From Thermoleophilia bacterium (GTDB lineage Bacteria > Actinomycetota > Thermoleophilia > Gaiellales > Gaiellaceae), in contig JAICLM010000023.1 of the NCBI GenBank assembly GCA_025927435.1, forward strand, positions 1 to 14,991: 14,991 nucleotides of DNA. The letters run 5' to 3'. The notes under the pieces were generated by a model. It was given only the letters and a program-made list of their open reading frames with translations, was not told the origin of the DNA and ran no database searches. How positions within the stretch are numbered: the first letter of the stretch is position 1; every line of letters begins with the position of its first letter. Of this stretch, positions 5,883-12,637 are shown one piece after another. Made by a program: the position numbers and the translations under genes.

Positions 5883-5902
5883 CTGATACCGAGACACGGC
5901 CG
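5866..5902. repeat. REP-like imperfect palindrome, right copy
   Basis: The core CGGTA (5877-5881), loop ACTGA, TACCG (5887-5891) is identical to the left copy. Outer pairing continues imperfectly (GTC 5873-5875 region with GAC 5893-5895, CC 5869-5870 with GG 5898-5899, CG 5866-5867 with CG 5901-5902). GTCG (5873-5876) directly precedes the core. It spans the transposase stop codon and ends three bases before the stop of the convergent ligD gene, so it may also act as a transcription barrier. Confidence 0.7.
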
Positions 5903-5904
5903 CT

Positions 5905-8208
5905 TCAGCCGAGGGCACGCAGGGCCGGCTCGAGGCGTTGCCGCGTCGTGAGGACGCCTTCGAAGAGGTCGCCGTGGCGGTGGATGCGGTCGAGCACGAC
6001 CTCCATCGTGAACTGCCTCGCGTCGAGCGACTCGTCGACCTCGTCCCAGCGCAGAGGCGTCGAGACCGGAGCGCCGGGGCGCGGCCGCACCGAGTAGACC
6101 GACGCGATCGTCTTCCCCTCGCCGTTCTGGTTTGCGTCGATCAGGACGCCCCGCCGCTTCGCCTTCGACCACTCCGTCGTCACTAGCCCACGGTGGGTGC
6201 GCGCGAGCGCCCCGGCGACGATCTCACAGAACTCGCGCGCCTGCGCGTACGTGTACCGCCGCTCGACGGGCACGAGCACGTGCATTCCGTCGGCACTGCT
6301 CGTCTTCGGTAAGGACACGAGCCCGAGCGCGTCGAGTGCCTGCTTCACCACGAGGGCGACCTGCACCACCTCGGGAAAGCCGACGTCCGGCGACGGATCG
6401 AGGTCGAAGAGCACGAAATCGGGACGATCGGGCTTGTCGACGCGCGAGTACCACGCATTCATGTCGATGCAGCCCATGTTCACCATCCAGGTCAGCGCGT
6501 CCTCGTCGTTCACGAGCGGCGCGTCGATCCACCGCTTCTTCGGCGGCCGCTCGCGCGTCGACACCTGAACGTGGAAGCGCGGGATCCACTCCGGCATGCC
6601 CTTCGGCGCATCCTTCTGGAAGAACGCCTTGCCGAAGGCACCGTCCGGATAGCGGCGCATCGTGAAGGGCCGATCACGCAGATGCGGCACGAGCACCGCC
6701 GCCACCGCGCGGTAGTAGTCGATCAGGTCGCCCTTCGTGATGCGCTCGTCCGGCCAGAAGACCTTGTCGAGGTTGGAGAGCTTGACCTTTCCCTCCCTCG
6801 CCTCGGCCGGACGCTCGCGCTGCACGTCTTCCGCCGGCTTGTCGTCGCGAAGCCCCTGGAAGGACGGCGCGCGCAGGTGCCCGTCGTGCGTCCACTCGGC
6901 GAACTCGACCTCGGCGACCAGCCGAGGCTCGACCCAGACGACGTCGCCCTTCCGCACCTTCGGCATCTTCGGGACAACCGGGAACGGGGACTCGTCCCGC
7001 CGCAAAGGTTCGAGCTTCTCGAGCAACTCGCGAATCGTGCGCTCGGAGAAGCCCGTGCCGACGTTGCCGACCCACTCCCACTCCTCACCCCGGTGGACAC
7101 CGAGCACGAGCGCGCCGAAGCTGCCGCTGCGCCGGCCCTGGCCCTTCGTGTAGCCGCAGATCACGAACTCCTGCCGCCCGTGCGTCTTGATCTTCAGCCA
7201 GTCGCGGCCACGGCCCCCCTCGGAGTAGCGCGACGACGCCCGCTTCGCCATCACGCCTTCGAGACCCAGATCGTTCGCGGCCTCGAGCAGCGCCTCGCCG
7301 TCCTCGAAGGAGCCGGAGAGCTGGACCACCGGATTCGGCGCAAGCAGCTTCTCCAGCCGCGTCCGCCGCTCGGTCAGCGGCAGGTCGACGACCGGCTCGC
7401 CGTCGATCTCGAGCACGTCGAACACCTCGTACGCGAGCCGGGTGCTCCCCGTCTGCATCGCCGAGAAGCTCGCACGGCCGTCCTCGCCCAGCGCCACGAC
7501 CTCGCCGTCGACGACTGCGTCCGGCGTCCGGAGCGCCTGAACGAGCTCCTTTGCCACGGGCGCGAACCGCTGCGTCAGGTCGTTCCCCCGGCGGGAGACG
7601 AGCTTGGCCTCGCCGCCGCGGACGTAGGCGAGTGCCCGGTACCCGTCCCACTTGGGCTCGAACTGCCAGCCCTCCCCCCGAGGCAGGTCCTCCGTCAGCG
7701 TCGCGAGCATCGGCCTGTAGACCCGGGGACTTCCACCCACGCCGTCCTCGCGCTTGCGGAGGATGAGCCAGTTCTTCTCGTCGCCGGAGAGGTGGGCGGG
7801 CACGAGCGCCCAGGTGCCTTCGAGCCGCTCGCCGTGTAGCCGCACCGTGAGGCCGCCGTCGGGCTTCTCCTCGAGCAGCTCGTATGTGCCACGGTCCCAG
7901 ATCTCGACGGTGCCTGCGCCGTAGTTCCCCTTCGGGATCTCGCCTTCGAAGCTTCCGTACTCGAGGGGATGGTCTTCGACGTGGACGGCGAGATGTTGCT
8001 GGCCGGGCTCGAGCGGGACGCCTTTCGGCACCGCCCACGAGACGAGGACTCCGTCGCGCTCGAGGCGGAAGTCGTAGTGCAGCCGGCGCGCGTCGTGGCG
8101 CTGCACGACGAAGGTCAGCGCCTTCGCCTCGGGGCGGCGGCCACCGAACGGCTCGGGGGTCTTCTTGCGGTCTCGTTTGCGCTCGTACTCCGAGAGCTTC
8201 TTGCTCAC
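5905..8208 (-). CDS. ligD: Multifunctional ATP-dependent DNA ligase D (PE-LIG-POL)
   Basis: This 767-residue protein carries all three LigD modules. The phosphoesterase domain is N-terminal (about 30-160), with H38, H44, D46 and H80 spaced as in the Pseudomonas enzyme, plus EIPKGNYGAGTVEIWD. The ligase domain (about 165-460) has the adenylated lysine K186 in EPKWDGYR, EGVMAKR (317-323) and DWLKIKT (336-342). The primase-like polymerase domain (about 475-767) has metal aspartates in FDLDPSP (D602, D604) and SADGMHVLVP. The protein trims, fills and seals double-strand breaks brought together by Ku. The order PE-LIG-POL is the Pseudomonas arrangement, not the POL-PE-LIG order of mycobacteria. 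The start is GTG 8208, which overlaps the ku stop as GTGA, so translation is probably coupled. All catalytic residues checked are present. Confidence 0.96.
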   Translation of the reverse strand: MSKKLSEYERKRDRKKTPEPFGGRRPEAKALTFVVQRHDARRLHYDFRLERDGVLVSWAVPKGVPLEPGQQHLAVHVEDHPLEYGSFEGEIPKGNYGAGTVEIWDRGTYELLEEKPDGGLTVRLHGERLEGTWALVPAHLSGDEKNWLILRKREDGVGGSPRVYRPMLATLTEDLPRGEGWQFEPKWDGYRALAYVRGGEAKLVSRRGNDLTQRFAPVAKELVQALRTPDAVVDGEVVALGEDGRASFSAMQTGSTRLAYEVFDVLEIDGEPVVDLPLTERRTRLEKLLAPNPVVQLSGSFEDGEALLEAANDLGLEGVMAKRASSRYSEGGRGRDWLKIKTHGRQEFVICGYTKGQGRRSGSFGALVLGVHRGEEWEWVGNVGTGFSERTIRELLEKLEPLRRDESPFPVVPKMPKVRKGDVVWVEPRLVAEVEFAEWTHDGHLRAPSFQGLRDDKPAEDVQRERPAEAREGKVKLSNLDKVFWPDERITKGDLIDYYRAVAAVLVPHLRDRPFTMRRYPDGAFGKAFFQKDAPKGMPEWIPRFHVQVSTRERPPKKRWIDAPLVNDEDALTWMVNMGCIDMNAWYSRVDKPDRPDFVLFDLDPSPDVGFPEVVQVALVVKQALDALGLVSLPKTSSADGMHVLVPVERRYTYAQAREFCEIVAGALARTHRGLVTTEWSKAKRRGVLIDANQNGEGKTIASVYSVRPRPGAPVSTPLRWDEVDESLDARQFTMEVVLDRIHRHGDLFEGVLTTRQRLEPALRALG

Positions 8209-9002
8209 GAAGCTTTTCTAGCGCGTGCGCGCTGGGTGCGCTCGACCGACTCGCGCAGCGCCTGCATCAGGTCGACGACCTGCGGCTCGTCCTTGCTCGG
8301 CTCCGGCAGCGGCGTTCCCTCGGCCTTCGAGCGGATGAGCTCGAGCAGCTCGGAGCGGTAGGTGTCGTCGTAGCGCTCGGGATCGAACTCGGCGCTCAGG
8401 TTCTCGACCAGCGACTTCGCCATCTCGACCTCCGCCTTGCGGATCCCGTCGCCGCCGACGACCTCCCCCGCCACCTCCGCCGGCCGACGCACTTCCTCCG
8501 CGTAGTACATCGTCTCGAGCACGAGCACATCCTCCCACGGACGGAGGCATGCGAGGTGCTGCTTGTTCCGGATCACGACCTTCGCGATACCGACGCGGCC
8601 GGTCTCCTCGAGCGCTCGCACGAGCAACTGGTACGGCTTCTCGCCCCCTTCCTGCGGTACGAGGTAGTAGGCCTGCCGAAAATAGATCGGGTCGATCTCG
8701 TCGAGGCAGACGAAGTCGCAGATGTCGACGGAGTGCGTGAGCTCGACGTCGAGGCGGTCGAGATCCTCCGGCTCGAGCGGGACGAAGCGGCCCTTCTCGA
8801 GCTCGAACGCGCGCACGACGTCTTCGGGATCGACGTGCTCGCCGGTGTCCTTGCGCACCTTGTCGTAGCCGATCGGTTCGAGGTCACGGCGGTCGACGAA
8901 GTGGAAGCGAAGCTCCCTGGAGCTCGTCGCGGTCAGCATCCGAACCGGAATGCTGACGAGCCCGAACGAGATCGTCCCACTCCAGATCGGGCGCGGCGCC
9001 AT
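8205..9002 (-). CDS. ku: Non-homologous end-joining protein Ku
   Basis: The 265-residue product begins MAPRPIWSGTISFGLVSIPV, the characteristic Ku N-terminus. It continues with the beta-barrel core (FHFVDRRDLEPIGYDKV, GRFVPLEPEDLDRL, YFRQAYYLVPQEGGEKPYQLL, RVGIAKVVIRNKQHLACLRP) and the helical C-terminal part (VEMAKSLVENLSAEFDPERYDDTYRSEL). The length fits bacterial Ku (about 260-300). Ku is a homodimer that threads onto DNA ends and recruits LigD. ATG 9002 was chosen because the family N-terminus starts there; the open frame upstream to 9149 has no Ku similarity. A GGGGGGA run about 12 bases upstream is a loose ribosome binding site. It forms a two-gene operon with ligD through a 4-base overlap, and is separated from accA by 181 bases that should hold its promoter. 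The basic C-terminal tail (RTQRARARKA) is typical. Confidence 0.95.
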   Translation of the reverse strand: MAPRPIWSGTISFGLVSIPVRMLTATSSRELRFHFVDRRDLEPIGYDKVRKDTGEHVDPEDVVRAFELEKGRFVPLEPEDLDRLDVELTHSVDICDFVCLDEIDPIYFRQAYYLVPQEGGEKPYQLLVRALEETGRVGIAKVVIRNKQHLACLRPWEDVLVLETMYYAEEVRRPAEVAGEVVGGDGIRKAEVEMAKSLVENLSAEFDPERYDDTYRSELLELIRSKAEGTPLPEPSKDEPQVVDLMQALRESVERTQRARARKAS

Positions 9003-9105
9003 GCGCTGGTGGTCCCCCCTTCGAGAGCGTCGAAAACGGCCTGCGCATTGCGAGGTTTCCGGGTCGTGAGTCGTATGCCTATCGTTCACACAACCCATAC
9101 ACGGC

Positions 9106-9134
9106 GGGGATAAGCCTGTGGACGGTGTGGACAG
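9106..9134. promoter_or_regulatory. Cluster of DnaA-box-like 9-mers upstream of ku
   Basis: Two adjacent 9-mers, TGTGGACGG (9117-9125) and TGTGGACAG (9126-9134), read on the minus strand as CCGTCCACA and CTGTCCACA, two and one mismatches from the actinobacterial DnaA box TTGTCCACA. A further TTATCCCCG-like motif lies at about 9105-9113 on the minus strand. They sit in the 181-base space between accA and ku. Whether they bind DnaA or belong to another regulator of ku is unknown. Confidence 0.3.
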
Positions 9135-9153
9135 CGGCCCCGACTCCACGTCC
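9120..9153 (-). terminator. Possible hairpin downstream of accA
   Basis: GGAC (9120-9123) pairs with GTCC (9150-9153), and GTGGA (9127-9131) with TCCAC (9145-9149), leaving a 3-base bulge and a 13-base GC-rich loop. It begins about 30 bases after the accA stop at 9184. There is no T-tract, and part of the left arm overlaps the DnaA-box-like repeats, so it may be fortuitous. Confidence 0.25.
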
Positions 9154-9183
9154 AGAGCCTGCCGAAATCTACTTCAAGTTGCT

Positions 9184-10119
9184 CTAGGCGAAAACGCCGA
9201 GCGAGCGGAAGCGCGTGCGGCGCCGGCGACGAAGATCGTCGCCCGGGACCCCTTCCAGCTCGGCGAGCGACTCGCGCAGCGCCTGCCCGAGCTGACGCGC
9301 CGCCAGGTCCGGATCGATGTGAGCCCCACCCACCGGCTCCGGGACGATCTCGTCCACAACGCCGAGCTCGAGGCAGTGCACCGCGTCGGGACGGAACGCC
9401 GCGGCTGCCTTCTTGGCCTGGCCGGCGTCGCGCCAGAGGATCGCCGCGCAGCCCTCGGGCGAGATGACGGAGTAGATCGCGTTCTCCTGCATGAGGACGC
9501 GGTCGGCGAGCGCGATGGCGATCGCGCCCCCCGAGCCCCCCTCGCCGATCACGCAGGCGACGGTAGGCACCTTCAACCGCGCCATGGTCGCCTGCGAGTG
9601 CGCGATCGCTGCACCCTGCCCGTGCTGCTCGGCCACGACGCCCGGATAGGCGCCCGGCGTGTCGACGAGCGTGATTACCGGGAACCCGTGCCGGTCGGCG
9701 AGCTCCATCGCGTGCCACGCCTTGCGGTAGCCCTCCGGGTTCGGCATCCCGAAGCGGCGGCTCGCGCGCTCGTGGATGTCCCGCCCCTTCTGCTGGCCGA
9801 CGAGGACTACGGTGCGGTCGTCGAGCTTGCCGAGGCCGGCGATCATCGCGCCGTCGTCGGCCAGTGCGCGGTCGCCGTGCAGCTCGAACCAGTCGTCGAG
9901 CAGCCGCTCCACGTAGTCGAGCGTGTAGGGCCGCTCGTCGTGGCGGGCCAGCTCGACCTTGCGCCAGATCTCCTCGTCGGTCGCCTCCTCGCCGATCCGG
10001 GCGATCTGCCGCTGCAGCCGCTCGAGCTCGCCGGAGATGCGCGCGCCGCCGAGCAGCGGGAGATTTCTCAGCCGCCCCAGCCGCTCGCGCAGCCGCAACT
10101 CGTGCTCAGTCGGGGGCAT
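9184..10119 (-). CDS. accA: Acetyl-CoA carboxylase, carboxyltransferase alpha subunit
   Basis: This 311-residue protein has the AccA pattern: N-terminal helical region (ELERLQRQIARI), PYTLDYVERLLDDWFELHGDR (64-84), LVGQQKGRD (106-114), FGMPNPEGYRKA (123-134), DTPGAYPG (153-160), GEGGSGGA (192-199) and ISPEGCAAILW (219-229). With AccD it transfers the carboxyl group from carboxybiotin to acetyl-CoA, giving malonyl-CoA for fatty acid synthesis. Its ATG at 10119 lies inside accD, overlapping by 14 bases, with GAGG eight bases upstream, so the two subunits are translationally linked at matched levels. Many actinobacteria fuse or replace these subunits with AccD-type acyl-CoA carboxylases; here the bacterial two-subunit form is kept. 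The C-terminal end is basic (DDLRRRRRTRFRS). Confidence 0.96.
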   Translation of the reverse strand: MPPTEHELRLRERLGRLRNLPLLGGARISGELERLQRQIARIGEEATDEEIWRKVELARHDERPYTLDYVERLLDDWFELHGDRALADDGAMIAGLGKLDDRTVVLVGQQKGRDIHERASRRFGMPNPEGYRKAWHAMELADRHGFPVITLVDTPGAYPGVVAEQHGQGAAIAHSQATMARLKVPTVACVIGEGGSGGAIAIALADRVLMQENAIYSVISPEGCAAILWRDAGQAKKAAAAFRPDAVHCLELGVVDEIVPEPVGGAHIDPDLAARQLGQALRESLAELEGVPGDDLRRRRRTRFRSLGVFA

Positions 10120-10942
10120 TGAAGAGCCTCAGAAGCCGGGACAGGGTCTGGCGCAGCTCGGCACGCGGCACGATCGCGTCGATCTGGCCGTAGCGGAGGT
10201 TCTGCTCGGCCCGGCCGAAGTCCTCGGGCAGCTTCTCGCGCGTGATCTCCTGCACGACGCGCGGGCCCGCGAAGGACATGAGCGCGTTCGGCTCGGCGAG
10301 CACGACGTCCCCGAGAGTCGCGAAGCTGGCGAGCACGCCACCGGTCGTCGGGTGCGCCATCACGCAGAGGAGAGCCTGGCCGGAGTCGCGGAGATCCTCG
10401 ACCGCGGCCACGGTCTTCGGCAGCTGCATGAGCGCGAGGATGCCCTCCTGCATGCGCGCGCCGCCCGAGCTCGTGACCGACACGAGCGGCATCCCTGCCT
10501 CGGCTGCCGAGTCGCAGGCGCGCGAGAACTTCTCGCCCACCACGCTGCCCATGGAGCCACCCATGAAGGCGAAGTCCATGACGGCAAGCTCGCACTCGCG
10601 TCCCTCCAGCGTCGCCCGGCCGATCACCATCGCGTCGGCCAGACCGGTCTTCATCTCGGCCTCGGCGAGACGCTCGGTGTAGGGGCGGAGGTCGAAGAAC
10701 TCGAGCGGATCCTCGGAGTGGAGCTCCGTCGCCTCCTCTGCGAAGGAACCGGAATCGGTCAGGGACGCGATCCTGGCCCGCGCCCGCATGGGGAAGTGAT
10801 GGCCGCACTGCTCGCACACCCAGAGACTCTTCTCGAGCTCGTCGTCGCGGTAGTGCGAGTGACAGCTCGGGCAGGTGTTCGGGTGACTAGGGGGAGGGCT
10901 TGGCTGGTCGTTGGTCTCGACCGAGACGTCGATCTTGGCCAC
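10106..10942 (-). CDS. accD: Acetyl-CoA carboxylase, carboxyltransferase beta subunit
   Basis: This 278-residue protein has an N-terminal four-cysteine zinc ribbon (C24, C27, C43, C46: CPSCHSHY...WVCEQC), then the crotonase-fold core: FAFMGGSMGSVVGEK (124-138), SSGGARMQEG (158-167), HPTTGGVLASFA (197-208), FAGPRVVQEITRE (224-236) and LRYGQIDAIVPR (249-260). Together with AccA it forms the carboxyltransferase of acetyl-CoA carboxylase. Biotin carboxylase and biotin carrier genes are not in the window. The GTG start at 10942 has no ribosome binding site but a TAAGCT hexamer six bases upstream, suggesting a leaderless transcript. It follows the ureohydrolase-like gene by 49 bases on the same strand. 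Confidence 0.96.
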   Translation of the reverse strand: MAKIDVSVETNDQPSPPPSHPNTCPSCHSHYRDDELEKSLWVCEQCGHHFPMRARARIASLTDSGSFAEEATELHSEDPLEFFDLRPYTERLAEAEMKTGLADAMVIGRATLEGRECELAVMDFAFMGGSMGSVVGEKFSRACDSAAEAGMPLVSVTSSGGARMQEGILALMQLPKTVAAVEDLRDSGQALLCVMAHPTTGGVLASFATLGDVVLAEPNALMSFAGPRVVQEITREKLPEDFGRAEQNLRYGQIDAIVPRAELRQTLSRLLRLFNAPD

Positions 10943-10948
10943 TTCGGC

Positions 10949-10954
10949 AGCTTA
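10949..10954 (-). promoter_or_regulatory. Predicted -10 element for accD-accA
   Basis: Minus-strand TAAGCT (TANNNT) lies six bases before GTG 10942 within the 49-base gap after the ureohydrolase-like gene. There is no Shine-Dalgarno sequence, so a leaderless transcript is likely. No -35 hexamer is recognisable. Confidence 0.45.
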
Positions 10955-10991
10955 GACCCCTGGCCCGAGAGGGAGGTTGCGGAGCAGCTCT

Positions 10992-11759
10992 CTAGTAGCC
11001 GAGCGCCGTCGTGAGTCGCCCAAGCTTCTCGGCGTTCGCCGGATCGGGTGCCAGGCCGGTGAAACCCACGCCGACGAGCTTGCCGCTTTCCCGCATCCGG
11101 CTCAGCAGCTCCTCGAGCTCGTAGAGCGACAGGCCCCCCGGCTCGGGCATGAAGACCGCGATCTCGTCCGGATCGACGACGTCACAGTCGAGCGCGACGT
11201 AGATCGCCCCGGCACGATCGAGTAGCGCCTCGGGGTCGTCGCCGATCCCGGCCGCAGCGATGTAGTCCACCTCGGGCGGATCGAGATTGCGCGCGCCCCA
11301 GAGCACGACGTCGCCCGCAGCAATCGTGCCGCGATCGAGCAGCATCCGCAGCGGCATGCCCCACTCGTCGCCCGAGGGCGAGGTCTCCGGCGTATTGAGG
11401 TCGCCGTGCGCGTCGAGCCAGAGGACCGCCACGCGTCCGTGCCGGGCCGCGAGCCCCTCGACGGCACCGACGTGCGCGCAGCAGCAGCCGCCGAGCACGA
11501 GGGGACGCGCCGCCAGGTCGGAGGCGACCGCGAGCGTCTGCATCGCGAGCGTCTCCTCCTCGACGACCGCCACCTCGGGGTAGTCGAGCGCAAGCGACGC
11601 CGCCTCGACCATCGGCTCGCCGCCGTCGCCCCATGCGCGCGGCACGCGAACGAGCCCCGCCTTGAACGTGCGGCCGCAGGCGTGGCACTCGTAGCCGTCG
11701 TCCACCGAGACGGCGGTGAGCGTCCGGCAGTCGGGGCACTTCGCCCGCAGCAGGCTCAT
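10992..11759 (-). CDS. Ureohydrolase (arginase/agmatinase)-like protein with N-terminal zinc ribbon
   Basis: This 255-residue protein starts at ATG 11759. A four-cysteine zinc ribbon (C8, C11, C25, C28) is followed by an arginase-fold domain. Metal motifs two and three are intact: DAHGD (116-120) and LDCDVVDP (D191, D193). Motif one, normally GGDHS, reads GGCCCAH (90-96). Its spacing to motif two (C93 to D116, 23 residues) equals H101 to D124 in rat arginase, so C93 stands where the first metal-binding His belongs, with H96 three residues later. Family members hydrolyse guanidino compounds or formiminoglutamate with a dinuclear metal centre; the substrate here cannot be named and the metal may differ. 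At 255 residues including the ribbon, the domain is also shorter than usual (about 300). It is the last gene of the HAD/GNAT/GNAT run, its ATG overlapping the preceding stop as ATGA. Confidence 0.82.
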   Translation of the reverse strand: MSLLRAKCPDCRTLTAVSVDDGYECHACGRTFKAGLVRVPRAWGDGGEPMVEAASLALDYPEVAVVEEETLAMQTLAVASDLAARPLVLGGCCCAHVGAVEGLAARHGRVAVLWLDAHGDLNTPETSPSGDEWGMPLRMLLDRGTIAAGDVVLWGARNLDPPEVDYIAAAGIGDDPEALLDRAGAIYVALDCDVVDPDEIAVFMPEPGGLSLYELEELLSRMRESGKLVGVGFTGLAPDPANAEKLGRLTTALGY

Positions 11760-12637
11760 TCGCTCGACTTCTCGAAGGCCACGCCGCAGGAGTCGACACG
11801 CATGCCGACCCCCTCGTACACGGCGACGGCGCCCGTCGCGTTCTGGGAGTCGACGTCGAGCGTGACACGGGTGGTGCCTCGGCGCCAGAACTCGCCGAAC
11901 GTCCGGTAAAGGAGCGCCTTGGCGAGCCCCTGGCCTCGCCACGCCGGCCGGACTCCGATCGCGCCTACGTAGCCGCCGCCGGCGACGCTCGCGTCGTTGC
12001 GCGTCACGGCGGCAAGCTCGTCGCCGTCGCGGACGACGAACCAGACGGGGCCGTGCTCGTCGCGGTGCTGGCCCGACCGGCGTTCGATCCACTCCTCGAA
12101 GGGATCCGGATGCCACTCCCAGTGCTCCGCGAACGCCTCGTTCAGCGCGTCGTAGAACGCCCGGTACTCGTCCTCGCGCAACTCGTCGACCACGAGCCCG
12201 TCCGGCAGCACCGGCTCGGGGGGCTCCTCCGTCAACTCGATCGCCATCTCGTAGAAGCGGCGCACTTCGCGGTAGCCACGAGACTCGAAGAGCTCACGCG
12301 CCGCCGCATCGGGCTCGGGTGCGCCCGCGAGGATCTTCTTCACGCCCTCCGCGCGGGCGAACGCCTCGCCGCGCTCGACGATCTCTGCTCCGAGCCCGCG
12401 CCCCTTGTCGGCGACGATGCCGCGGAAGTTCACCGCGTCGCCGTGCACTCCGTACGACGCGCTCGCGGCCATGCGGCCGTCGTCCTCCCAGACCCAGCTC
12501 TCCTTGCTGTACTGGAGATACATGAGGATGTCCGCGCCGGTCACGCGACCGGGGCGGCCGTAGAGACGCTTCTCCTCGGCCGAGATCAGGGCTGCGACCT
12601 TCGGCGCGTCGTCCTCGACCAGCGGGCGGACGTTCAT
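11756..12637 (-). CDS. Double-GNAT acetyltransferase, second paralogue (MshD-like architecture)
   Basis: This 293-residue protein has two GNAT domains. The N-terminal one (about 1-135) has a weak acetyl-CoA loop, DKGRGLG (77-83), and ends RGYREVRRFYEMAIEL. The C-terminal one (about 148-293) has a strong motif A, GAIGVRPAWRGQGLAKALL (225-243), followed by LDVDSQNATGAVAVYEGVGM, the usual GNAT motif B. This layout is shared with mycothiol synthase MshD, but specificity cannot be assigned. It is clearly paralogous to the preceding gene: both share RPxRVxxAD near the N-terminus, GYREVRRFxEMxIEL, LPDGL, EAFxxHWE..P.PFEEW.ER and AxTRND. The start is ATG 12637, with AGGAG six bases upstream; the frame is open a few codons further to 12655. 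It overlaps its neighbours on both sides by 4 bases (ATGA). Confidence 0.88.
   Translation of the reverse strand: MNVRPLVEDDAPKVAALISAEEKRLYGRPGRVTGADILMYLQYSKESWVWEDDGRMAASASYGVHGDAVNFRGIVADKGRGLGAEIVERGEAFARAEGVKKILAGAPEPDAAARELFESRGYREVRRFYEMAIELTEEPPEPVLPDGLVVDELREDEYRAFYDALNEAFAEHWEWHPDPFEEWIERRSGQHRDEHGPVWFVVRDGDELAAVTRNDASVAGGGYVGAIGVRPAWRGQGLAKALLYRTFGEFWRRGTTRVTLDVDSQNATGAVAVYEGVGMRVDSCGVAFEKSSE

Larger units (their letters stand above)
5221..5902 (+). mobile_element. RAYT unit: Y1 transposase gene bracketed by REP-like palindromes
   Basis: A single transposase gene occupies almost the whole segment between two copies of the same 17-base palindromic core, CGGTAACTGATACCGAG (5233-5249 and 5877-5893), in direct orientation. 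Each core sits in a longer imperfect palindrome. RAYT genes are known to be flanked by the REP sequences their protein recognises. The unit lies exactly between the start of the nicotinamidase-like gene and the stop of ligD, and its coding sequence uses more A/T-ending codons (TTT, AAT, TTG, TAT) than its neighbours. I see no target-site duplication at the edges, and the true boundaries are inferred from the repeats. Confidence 0.65.

Noticed and set aside
6571..7839. A 422-codon plus-strand open frame inside ligD
   Set aside because: It is the antisense shadow of a three-domain LigD with all catalytic residues in place.
9075..9102. Inverted pentamers GTATG and CATAC 18 bases apart upstream of ku
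   Set aside because: Only five bases pair and no promoter hexamers are convincingly placed around them, so they were not listed as an operator.
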